From Labrys sp. KNU-23 (lineage in GTDB: Bacteria > Pseudomonadota > Alphaproteobacteria > Rhizobiales > Labraceae), in NCBI RefSeq assembly GCF_008330945.1, contig NZ_CP043489.1, forward strand, positions 2,801,501-2,865,500: a stretch of DNA of 64,000 nucleotides. Direction: 5' to 3'. The stretch's first letter is position 1; each line of letters starts with the position of its first letter. Below the pieces are notes generated by a model that searched no databases, had not been told where the DNA came from, and worked only from the letters and a program-made list of their open reading frames with translations. This document shows positions 57,951-64,000 of this stretch, piece after piece. The position numbers were made by a program, and so were the translations under genes.

Positions 57951-58727
57951 TCAGCAGGAGGGAGGCGGAATGTCCGCCGGCAGGGTTACGGCCGCAGTCC
58001 GGAGCGTGGGGCGGCCCTGCAGCACGATACGACGTCCGCCATCCTCGGGCGACGTCGCGACATCGGCCCCGAACAGCCGGAGCAGGCGCACGGCCTCCTC
58101 TGCAGCCGTTCGCGGCGCGATGACGGCGGTCTCGCCGGGGGCATTGAGGCCAGCCAGCAGCACCGCCATGGCCACCAGGTCCGGGATCACCGGCGAGGAA
58201 GCGCCGCTGTCGGGCACGCGCCAGAGAATCGGCACGGGGTCGACGGCGCCACGCAAGGTCAGGGGCATGCGCGCACCCTCGGCGGAGGTGACGATCTCTG
58301 CGCCCATCCGCGTCAGGGCCTCCAAGGCAGGCATTATCGGGCAGGTGCGCAGTGCAGCGTTCCCATCGAGGGTCGCCGTGACGCCGTGGCTGGCAATGAC
58401 GCCCATCATCAGTACGGCACCCGCCAGAGAGCCCCCGAAATCGAGGCTGCCCTCCGGCGAAAGCAGGCCGCCCACCCCGACACCATGGATGCGCCAGCCG
58501 GCATCGCCATTGCGTTCAATCGCCGCGCCGAGCTTGCGGCACGCTTCGGCCGTCGCCAGGACATCATGACTTCCCGCCAGACCCTCGATGCGCGTCTCGC
58601 CGACGCAGAGCAGGGCCAGGATCAGGGCGAGCAAGCCGGTCCGTTCCTCGCCCGGCACCTGGTCCCCGATCGCCCCAGGGGACCGGCGCGCGGGAGGCGA
58701 AGCGGTCTGGGAGGGCAATGCGAGCAA
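57951..58727 (-). CDS. Truncated, degenerate EPSP-synthase (AroA)-like protein
   Basis: A 258-aa protein aligning with the first ~255 residues of alphaproteobacterial AroA (normally about 440-450): LDFGGSLAGAVLMMGV, RMPLTLRG, AVLLAGLNAPGETAVI. Key parts are altered: the phosphate-binding GDKSISHR region is now PGEERTGLLAL, LDFGNAGT became LDFGGSLAG, and the Arg-containing SKRPM is TCPIM. Translation stops at DIPPPSC, where AroA normally continues with PGDPSSTAF, so the whole C-terminal third to half is missing. TTG start. It sits at the canonical aroA place, 22 bp before cmk and divergent from TIGR02300. It is very unlikely to be an active EPSP synthase; a pseudogene or non-enzymatic remnant is more likely. 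Confidence 0.75.
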   Translation of the reverse strand: MLALPSQTASPPARRSPGAIGDQVPGEERTGLLALILALLCVGETRIEGLAGSHDVLATAEACRKLGAAIERNGDAGWRIHGVGVGGLLSPEGSLDFGGSLAGAVLMMGVIASHGVTATLDGNAALRTCPIMPALEALTRMGAEIVTSAEGARMPLTLRGAVDPVPILWRVPDSGASSPVIPDLVAMAVLLAGLNAPGETAVIAPRTAAEEAVRLLRLFGADVATSPEDGGRRIVLQGRPTLRTAAVTLPADIPPPSC

Positions 58728-58934
58728 GGAGGGACTCCGGAAAGGCGGAAGGGACTATTGTAGGGACGAACGCCGATGGCGGGCTTCCCACGCCTGCTTG
58801 AGCGCATTCGGCAGGTTCCGCCCGGCCACACGGGCCTAGCATGGATGACCGGAGGGGGCAAAGCCGAAGGCGGCAGGAAATCTTGATTCAACCTCTTGCC
58901 AGACCGCGAAAAAACGCCATCTTTGCGATTCTCA

Positions 58935-58963
58935 TTGACATGGGGGCTTCTAGTCTGTAGCGG
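58935..58963 (+). promoter_or_regulatory. Candidate promoter of the TIGR02300 gene
   Basis: TTGACA, 17 bases, TAGCGG, about 36 bp before the GTG start. The -35 is perfect and the -10 poor. It lies in the 271-bp spacer between the divergent AroA-like and TIGR02300 genes; the rest of that spacer shows only a short GCGAAAAAACGCC / TTTGCGATTCT fragment of the mosaic repeat. Confidence 0.4.
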
Positions 58964-58998
58964 CCTCGCACTTCGATTTCCGACATAAGGTATACGCC

Positions 58999-59394
58999 GT
59001 GGCCAGACCCGAACTTGGCACGAAACGCGTCTGTCCGACGACTGGGCGCAAATTCTACGATCTCAACAAGGATCCGATCATCTCGCCCTACACCGGCCAG
59101 GTGGTGGTCATCGCCGCCGCGCCGCTGCTGCGCGGACGTCCCGAGGCGGTTGCGCCACGGGCCGACCAGACCGAGGAAGATACCGATCTCGATCCCGCAG
59201 CGGACGCCGAGCTGATCAGCCTCGAGGAGGCCGACGACGAGGCGAGCGCTGCCAAGACGGTGGTGGGCGATGATGACATCGACGTCGAGGACGATCCGGC
59301 AACCGATGACACCTTCCTCGAGGAAGACGAAGACGAGAATGACGACGTCACCGACCTGATCGGCGACGGCATCGAGGACGACGAGGAAAGCTGA
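58999..59394 (+). CDS. TIGR02300 (FYDLN acid) family protein
   Basis: A 131-aa protein with the ordered N-terminus ARPELGTKRVCPTTGRKFYDLNKDPIISPYTGQVV (1-36), defining the TIGR02300 family, and a very acidic tail (Asp/Glu more than half of residues 60-131). One CPTTG motif may hold a metal with another ligand. GTG start with AAGG upstream. In many Hyphomicrobiales it sits between tRNA-Ala and aroA, as here. Function unknown. Confidence 0.9.
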   Translation: MARPELGTKRVCPTTGRKFYDLNKDPIISPYTGQVVVIAAAPLLRGRPEAVAPRADQTEEDTDLDPAADAELISLEEADDEASAAKTVVGDDDIDVEDDPATDDTFLEEDEDENDDVTDLIGDGIEDDEES

Positions 59395-59582
59395 GGCTCG
59401 CTGCGGGCTTTTTCGGGGGCGCGGAACCCGCACGGAACCGCGTCTTTTTCCCAATCGAAAGATTTTACGATTTTTCTTCGCAAGACGTCTTGCATCGGGC
59501 CGCGAAACGTGACAAACGAGCGGCCCGTCGGCGGTGACGCCGAGGGACACCGAAGCAGCTTCCCAGGCCGCTTCGCAAAAGT

Positions 59583-59658
<76 letters not shown>

Positions 59659-59698
59659 CTTCCTTCCGAAGCTTCATGGTAAGAAGCCCGGTTCTACC

Positions 59699-59728
59699 AA
59701 GCCCGCTGGCATGCAAGCGGGCTTTTTT
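59699..59728 (+). terminator. Intrinsic terminator of tRNA-Ala
   Basis: AAGCCCGCT - GGCATGCA - AGCGGGCTT then TTTT: a perfect 9-bp stem and U-tract 41 bp after the tRNA. Confidence 0.92.
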
Positions 59729-59951
59729 ATTGCCCGCGAAAGCCGGGTCGAAGGATTGCATTGCCTCGACCCTGGCGAGCGCCTAGAGTTTCATGGCATT
59801 CCGTTCGGTTATCTCAAACGCTGGCGGATCGTCGCGGTTCGACTGCCGCTGCCGAACCTGTTTGGTTCAGTGTTTCGCAGGCGATAGCCTTGATGATCGA
59901 GATCGGCGAAGATGGCCGAGGCAAGAGATGCCAAGCAAAGGGAGATAAAGC

Positions 59952-60263
59952 ATGCGCTTTTCACTCAAGGCCTTGTTCGCTGCCGTGATGATGCTCGGCG
60001 GACTGGCTGTCACCTCGACGCCGTCTTCGGCCCTGCCTGTGGCCCCGGTCGAGCGGACTGCCCCCATGGCGAACGCTCTGGAAGGCTCCGCCCAGGTCCA
60101 GCAGGCGCAGTATTACTACTACCGCCGTCACTACCGGCCACGTTACTATCGACCGCGCTACTACCGGCCCTACCGGTATTATCGCCCCTATCGGCGCTAT
60201 TATCGGCCGCGCTACTACTATTACCGGCCCTACTACCAGCGCCGCTACTATTACGGCTACTGA
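59952..60263 (+). CDS. Small exported Tyr/Arg-rich repeat protein
   Basis: A 103-aa protein with a signal peptide (about residues 1-28, MRFSLKALFAAVMMLGGLAV...). After a short Ala/Pro/Val spacer (29-52), the last 50 residues are built almost only of Tyr, Arg, Pro and His in repeats of RYYRP / YRPYRYY form. I recognise no named family. The composition suggests a low-complexity, possibly phase-separating or wall/metal/RNA-binding secreted peptide. GGGAG lies before the ATG at 59941-59945. Translated codon choice stays GC-rich in the tail, so it is not an AT-rich artefact. Confidence 0.75.
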   Translation: MRFSLKALFAAVMMLGGLAVTSTPSSALPVAPVERTAPMANALEGSAQVQQAQYYYYRRHYRPRYYRPRYYRPYRYYRPYRRYYRPRYYYYRPYYQRRYYYGY

Positions 60264-60281
60264 GTCCGGTAGGTTTCGTCG

Positions 60282-60310
60282 TCAGGAGGCTCGCTGGTCG
60301 GGCCTCCTGA
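60282..60310 (+). terminator. Hairpin terminator of the Tyr/Arg-rich gene
   Basis: TCAGGAGGC - TCGCTGGTCGG - GCCTCCTGA, then TTCATC: a 9-bp perfect stem 19 bp past the stop, with a short U-run. Confidence 0.55.
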
Positions 60311-60335
60311 TTCATCATCATGCATCGCCCCCTAT

Positions 60336-60385
60336 GCAGGGCTTTCCGGCGAGGCCTATCCGCAGGCCTCGCCGGAAAGCCCTGC
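60336..60385. other. Perfect 22-bp hairpin
   Basis: Left arm 60336-60357 (GCAGGGCTTTCC then GGCGAGGCCT) and right arm 60364-60385 pair perfectly over 22 bp around a 6-nt loop (ATCCGC). There is no U-tract. It lies in the 349-bp gene-free stretch 60264-60612; apart from this and the 60282 hairpin I see nothing in that stretch. Base pairing this long without mismatch suggests selection or recent origin. Confidence 0.7.
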
Positions 60386-60612
60386 ACGTGTTTGGTACCA
60401 AGCGCATTCCGCTTGATCGCGCCGGGGCTCGACCACGAGGAATGGGCTTGGGCCGGTACGGAACCATGGACTGATCCATGCGTTCTCACCCTGGGACCAG
60501 CAGGGTCCCGCTTCGATGCCAAAGCGCCTTGCGATCCGGCGGGCAGCCGCCAGTTGCCGGCAAGTGCCTTCAACAGGCGCGTTTGGTGTCGTGCCTAAAA
60601 GAGGGGTGCAGT

Positions 60613-60870
60613 ATGGAGAATCCGCAGGTGGGTTGGATCGGAGCCATCATTATCGGTGGGTTGGCGGGCTGGCTGGCCGAAATGTTCATGAAGAGCAATA
60701 TGGGCGTCCTCATGAACATCATCCTCGGCATCGTCGGCGCAGCTGTCGCCAATCTGGTGCTGGGCATGTTCAACGTGGTGCTCGGCGGTTGGGTCGGCTA
60801 TCTCATCGCCGGATTCATCGGCGCCTGCGTGCTGATCGCGCTCGGAAGAATGCTGAAACGATCCGCCTGA
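60613..60870 (+). CDS. GlsB/YeaQ/YmgE-family membrane protein
   Basis: An 85-aa membrane protein with three hydrophobic segments (about 8-24, 31-53, 57-77) and conserved glycines: WIGAIIIGGLAGWLAEMFMKS, NIILGIVGAAVANLVLGMF and GYLIAGFIGACVLIALGRML. It matches the transglycosylase-associated/GlsB-YeaQ-YmgE family, small stress-linked membrane proteins of unknown mechanism. AGAGGGG lies before ATG 60613. Confidence 0.93.
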   Translation: MENPQVGWIGAIIIGGLAGWLAEMFMKSNMGVLMNIILGIVGAAVANLVLGMFNVVLGGWVGYLIAGFIGACVLIALGRMLKRSA

Positions 60871-60887
60871 CAAACCGACGGTCGGCG

Positions 60888-60925
60888 CCGTGCCGCCACC
60901 GGGCCACCCGGTGGAGCGGGCACGG
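60888..60925 (+). terminator. GC hairpin after the GlsB-family gene
   Basis: CCGTGCC..CCACCGGG - CCA - CCCGGTGG..GGGCACGG: an 8-bp perfect inner stem extended by 7 bp across a small bulge, with no U-tract. It is the only structure seen in the 182-bp spacer before the convergent kinase gene. Confidence 0.4.
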
Positions 60926-61052
60926 CCCGGCAGGCGAACGCTGCTGGAGAACCCCGGCCGGGCCGTGGCAGGGCGAGAGAGGCCCCATGCCGGGTCATGC
61001 TATCCCCGCCTTGCGACAGTTTTGTAACAAGCCGGCAGCAGGCCTCCGGGCT

Positions 61053-62000
61053 TCAATTGCTGGCGGCCTGTGCCAGGAAGCGGTCGAGTTCGGCGAAGTC
61101 TGCGCTTCCCTCCATCGGCCCCTGCACGGTCACGGTATGGGCGCCTGCGGCATTGGCATAGCGCAGCGCCTCCGCCACCGGCTTGCCGAACCGGCGCGCC
61201 ACCAGAAATGTCGCGCCGAAGCAGTCCCCCGCGCCGGTCGGATCGATTTCGGTCACCGCGAAGCCCGGCATGTCGGTACGGCCGTCGCGGCTGAAATGGC
61301 TTGCGCCGCCGGCGCCGCGCTTCAGCACGACCTCTCCGACGCCCGCCGCCAGCAGGCCGGCCACCGCCTTGTCCTCGTCGGTCTCGCCGGAGAACAGCGA
61401 CAATTCTTCGCCGGAGGGCAGGAAGAGATCGGTTGCAGCCAGCACGGTATGGAAGATCGCCTTGCTGCCGTCGCGCAACGTCTCGCGCCGGATATTGGGG
61501 TCGAAGGAGACGGTGCCGCCCCTTGCCTTGAGGCCCGGCAGGGTCTTCAGGATCATGTCGGCGACGGCGGGAACCGGCAGTCCCGATCCCATGACGTGGA
61601 GATGGCCCGCTTCGGCGAGCACCGCTTCGGCTTCCGGCGTGGCGGCAATGCGGCCGGCGGCGCTGTCGCGCATGTTGTAGACGAAGGCACGGCCGCCGTC
61701 CGGCCGGTAGCGCACGAAGGCGCTGCCGGTTGCTGCTCCCGCATGCACCGCCACGGCGGAGACGTCGACGCCATCGCGCTCGAGGCGCTCGAGGTTGAGC
61801 GTGCCGAAATCGTCATCGCCCACCGCCGAGACGATCCCGGCGGGATGGCCGAGCTTGCCGACCTGGTCGATGAAGATCGCCGGCGCCCCGCTCGGGAAGG
61901 GGCCGACCAACGGTTGCGGCTCCAGAAAGCCGTTGCCGGTGGTGGTCGCCATGATCTCCACCAGGATTTCGCCGATGGTGACGATCTTGCCTGCAAGCAT
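61053..62000 (-). CDS. PfkB-family sugar kinase
   Basis: A 315-aa ribokinase/PfkB-type kinase. N-terminal IVTIGEILVEIMATTTG, substrate region GPFPSGAPAIFIDQVGKLGHPAGIVSAVGDDDFG, and the catalytic block EIDPTGAGDCFGATFLVARR (anion hole GAGD, catalytic Asp) are present. Likely substrates are fructose, 2-keto-3-deoxygluconate, tagatose or ribose; none can be chosen. GAGGAAT precedes ATG 62000. It lies downstream of the ROK regulator on the same strand and close to a sugar epimerase gene. Confidence 0.92.
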   Translation of the reverse strand: MLAGKIVTIGEILVEIMATTTGNGFLEPQPLVGPFPSGAPAIFIDQVGKLGHPAGIVSAVGDDDFGTLNLERLERDGVDVSAVAVHAGAATGSAFVRYRPDGGRAFVYNMRDSAAGRIAATPEAEAVLAEAGHLHVMGSGLPVPAVADMILKTLPGLKARGGTVSFDPNIRRETLRDGSKAIFHTVLAATDLFLPSGEELSLFSGETDEDKAVAGLLAAGVGEVVLKRGAGGASHFSRDGRTDMPGFAVTEIDPTGAGDCFGATFLVARRFGKPVAEALRYANAAGAHTVTVQGPMEGSADFAELDRFLAQAASN

Positions 62001-62038
62001 GGATGATTCCTCGATATCGGAGAAAGGGGAGCGGGCTT

Positions 62039-62140
62039 AGAGCGCTTTCCAGAAAAGTCGATAGACTTCTCGATTAAGAAAGCGCGTCAGAACAAGAAGT
62101 TAGAGAGAAAAGCGCGATTCGGAGAAATCGCACCTCGCTC
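62039..62140 (-). repeat. Intergenic mosaic repeat, divergent copy e
   Basis: TAGAGCGCTTTCC ... AAGAAAGCGCGTCAGAACAAGAAGTTAGAG..AAAAGCGCGATT..AATCGCACCTCGCTC shares block order with the reverse-oriented copy at 41189-41287, with many changes and new dyads (AAGTCGAT-A-GACTT, GCGATT-CGGAGA-AATCGC). It sits between the PfkB kinase and the ROK gene. Confidence 0.55.
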
Positions 62141-62146
62141 AAGGGC

Positions 62147-63373
62147 CTAACTCTGGAACAGCGTGATCGGCTGTTCGCTGGCATAGATCGCGCTCTCGTC
62201 GATGGAGAACATGCGCTGATGCATCAGGAGGGCGCCGCCGAGGGCAGGGCCTTCGACGCCAAGACCGGAAACCTCGATGCGCGGCATTGGAAAACCCTCG
62301 AGCAGCTCACGTTGCATGGCCTGGGCGACCTCCGCCGCGACGTGACTGAAGACCGGCGCGACGGAGCCGCCGAGGATGATCAGGCCGGGATTGAGCACGC
62401 TGGTGACCTGAATCAACCCGGCGGCGAGCCGTTCGCCCCAGGCCCGTGCCGTGGCGATCGCCGCGCTTTCTCCGCGCGCGAGAGCCAGCAGCAGCCTGTC
62501 GAGGTCGGGCTCGCCGCCCTGGGCGCGATAGAAGCCGAGGATGGCGTCCTTGCCGATATAGCTTTCCAGATGGCCCGGCTTGGAGCGGCCGGCAGGGACG
62601 CGATTGCCGCCGAGCACGATCTGGCCGAACTCGCCGGCAAAACCGGCGGAGCCGCGCAGCAGCCTGCCGCCGATGACGATGCCGCCGCCGGCGCCGTTCT
62701 CGATCAGCAGGAAGGCGACGGTCTCGGAGCGATGCGTGGTATCGCGATAGGTCTCGGCGATGGCAAAGGCATTGGCGTCGTTCTCGATCGAGATCACGGG
62801 GTCGAGCGACGGGAAGCGCCGCTTCAGCCTGTCGGTGATCATCGTCTTCAGCTTCACGTCGCGCCAGCCGAGCATGAGCCCGTTGATCACCGTGCCATCC
62901 GAGGCCAGCAGGGCCGGCAGGGTCACGCACAGGCCGCGCAGGCGCTCGGGCCGGTCGAGGCTTGCCAGGGCTTCGGCGATCAGCGCCACCATGCGGTCGG
63001 TTCCGGCCTCCGGGGTTTCCTGATAGGTCGGGAACGGCAAAGTGAGGTGCAGGAGCTCCTGTGCCAGCATGTCGATGACGACGACCGTGAGCCGATCGAC
63101 GCCGATCTCGGCGCCGAGAAAGCTGGCGCCGGCGGGATCGATCTGCACCCGGATGCCGGGGCGGCCCGTCTTGCCGGCATTCTCGCCACGCGGCTCGTCG
63201 CGGCGCTCGACGGCAAGCCCCTCCGTCATCAGGCCGGTGATGATGTTGCCGGTGGTCGAGCGGTTGAGGCCGAGGGCCCGCGCGAGGTCGGCCCGGCTCA
63301 TGCCGGCGTCGCGGAACAGGGCATTGAGAGCCCTGATTTCATTGAGATGACGGACGGTTTGCGGCGTTGCCAA
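62147..63373 (-). CDS. ROK-family transcriptional regulator without the zinc motif
   Basis: A 408-aa ROK (NagC/XylR-type) regulator. The N-terminal winged helix (about residues 8-75, ALNALFRDAGMSRADLARALGLNRSTTGNIITGLMTEGL) is followed by a sugar-kinase-like ROK domain (ISIENDANAFAIAE, LIENGAGGGIVIGGRLLRGSAGFAGEFGQIVL). The cysteine zinc motif of ROK proteins (CxCGxxGCxE) is replaced by AGRSKPGHLE, with no cysteines. TTG start. It probably controls the adjoining PfkB kinase and epimerase genes in response to a sugar. Confidence 0.9.
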   Translation of the reverse strand: MATPQTVRHLNEIRALNALFRDAGMSRADLARALGLNRSTTGNIITGLMTEGLAVERRDEPRGENAGKTGRPGIRVQIDPAGASFLGAEIGVDRLTVVVIDMLAQELLHLTLPFPTYQETPEAGTDRMVALIAEALASLDRPERLRGLCVTLPALLASDGTVINGLMLGWRDVKLKTMITDRLKRRFPSLDPVISIENDANAFAIAETYRDTTHRSETVAFLLIENGAGGGIVIGGRLLRGSAGFAGEFGQIVLGGNRVPAGRSKPGHLESYIGKDAILGFYRAQGGEPDLDRLLLALARGESAAIATARAWGERLAAGLIQVTSVLNPGLIILGGSVAPVFSHVAAEVAQAMQRELLEGFPMPRIEVSGLGVEGPALGGALLMHQRMFSIDESAIYASEQPITLFQS

Positions 63374-63549
63374 GGTTCTGGGCCCGCTAAGATGGAAAAA
63401 GGGAGGCTACAGCGTCCAGCCGTACGGCGTGATCGCCGAACCGCGCAAAGGCGCATCGAAACAAGGCGTTAGAATATTATCACCCCGGTCTATTCCATGA
63501 ATGGCGCGTGCGATGCAACTCGCAAGCCGGGCGGGTCGCGTTGCAAGCC

Positions 63550-63580
63550 GCATTCCAAACCACATTCCAAACCGCATTCA
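63550..63580. repeat. Short 12-bp tandem repeat
   Basis: GCATTCCAAACC, ACATTCCAAACC, GCATTC: two and a half copies of a 12-bp unit, ending at the stop of the epimerase gene. It is related to the preceding GCAAGCCG strings. Confidence 0.6.
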
Positions 63581-64000
63581 TGGCGTGCGTGCCGTCTCGG
63601 CCTTGCGGCGGGCCTCGGCATGGCGATCGTCGATGAAGGCCTTGGCCCGGCGGGCGAGCTCGACATTATCGGTCCAGGTGTTGCGCCAGATCGCGCAGAT
63701 GATCGAGAGATCCTCGTCGACCACTTCGGAGGAAAAGCTCTCGAAAGTGATCCAGTCCTCATAGCCGCTGGCGACGAGGGCGTCGAAAATAGCGGGGAAG
63801 TTGATCACGCCGGAGCCGAGATAGCCCCGGTTGCTTTCACCGATATGGAAATAGCCGAGCTTGTCGCCGGCAAGCCGGATGGCCTGTACGGGATCTGCTT
63901 CCTCGATGTTCATGTGGAAGGTGTCGAGGTGCAGGAAGATGTTGTCCGAACCGGTATCCTTGATGAAGGCGAGGCCCTGCGCGGTAGTGTTGAGCAGGTT
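63578..64000 (-). CDS. Sugar phosphate isomerase/epimerase (tagatose 3-epimerase-like), C-terminal part
   Basis: The last 140 residues of a protein that runs off the end of the window. Visible: LLNTTAQGLAFIKDTGSDNIFLHLDTFHMNIEE, with the family's metal-site HLDTFHMN, then LGYFHIGESNRGYLGSGVINFPAIFDALVASGYEDWITFESFSS (metal-site His and Glu). This is the xylose-isomerase-like TIM barrel of D-tagatose/D-psicose 3-epimerase and L-ribulose 3-epimerase relatives. It lies 204 bp upstream of the ROK gene on the same strand. The first half of the protein is not in the window, and the exact sugar is unknown. Confidence 0.88.
   Translation of the reverse strand, partial: NLLNTTAQGLAFIKDTGSDNIFLHLDTFHMNIEEADPVQAIRLAGDKLGYFHIGESNRGYLGSGVINFPAIFDALVASGYEDWITFESFSSEVVDEDLSIICAIWRNTWTDNVELARRAKAFIDDRHAEARRKAETARTP

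Overview
The window is GC-rich, densely packed chromosomal DNA from an alphaproteobacterium, most likely a member of the Hyphomicrobiales (Rhizobiales). The evidence is gene content and order: an ihfB end followed by a LapA-domain gene, mutS next to glnD, coaBC next to dut, a tRNA-Ala/TIGR02300 gene divergent from an aroA-cmk pair, an OhrR/Ohr pair, and a GntR-type BioR biotin repressor with its typical boxes. The genus cannot be fixed from the sequence alone. No prophage, insertion sequence, integrase or CRISPR array is visible.

Layout. 1-8.4 kb: ihfB end, LapA-domain protein, an ornithine-cyclodeaminase-family enzyme and a decayed second copy of its 3' end, a TPR protein, ohrR/ohr, and small enzymes. 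8.3-13.7 kb (minus strand): hemW, a D-tartrate-dehydratase-like enolase, DUF1284-bioY, bioR and nadE. 13.9-19.6 kb: mutS and glnD. 19.6-23.4 kb (minus): a tight three-gene operon coding for a protease with an effector-associated domain, a second protein with a similar N-terminal domain, and a membrane coiled-coil protein with a STAND-like tail. 23.7-30.1 kb (minus): an RbsABC-type sugar/polyol ABC transporter operon with a polyol dehydrogenase and a LacI regulator. 30.4-33.1 kb: a DUF1800/DUF1501 pair. 33.2-43.6 kb: housekeeping genes (nfuA-like, glycosyltransferase, infC, coaBC, dut, Rrf2 regulator, cysK) plus a second VirJ/AcvB-like protein. 43.8-51.2 kb: polA, a ThiF/MoeB-like enzyme, folB, UPF0114, mepA, an L,D-transpeptidase and trxA. 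51.2-56.4 kb: a beta-keto-acid cleavage enzyme divergent from an RpiR regulator and class III aminotransferase, then ggt. 56.5-60.9 kb: grpE, cmk, a truncated EPSP-synthase-like gene, TIGR02300, tRNA-Ala(GGC), a Tyr/Arg-rich secreted peptide and a GlsB/YeaQ protein. 61-64 kb (minus): PfkB kinase, ROK regulator and the end of a sugar epimerase.

How the genes work together. BioR probably represses both itself and the biotin transporter BioY, because each carries an exact TTATAGATAA box. OhrR probably controls Ohr through dyads between the two genes. The LacI protein probably controls the sugar operon through an 18-bp palindrome with a central CG. The Rrf2 protein is a good candidate regulator of cysK. 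The BKACE and aminotransferase genes look like an amino-acid-derived beta-keto-acid route under the RpiR regulator.

Spacers are unusually structured. At least seven hold a roughly 30-nt hairpin unit whose arms covary while a short core is kept, mostly in inverted pairs. Six or more hold pieces of a roughly 100-bp mosaic element, and two hold a TGTCAT-type palindromic element. The two observations most worth follow-up are the protease operon with effector-associated domains (19.6-23.4 kb) and the degenerate, C-terminally truncated EPSP synthase at the normal aroA position upstream of cmk.
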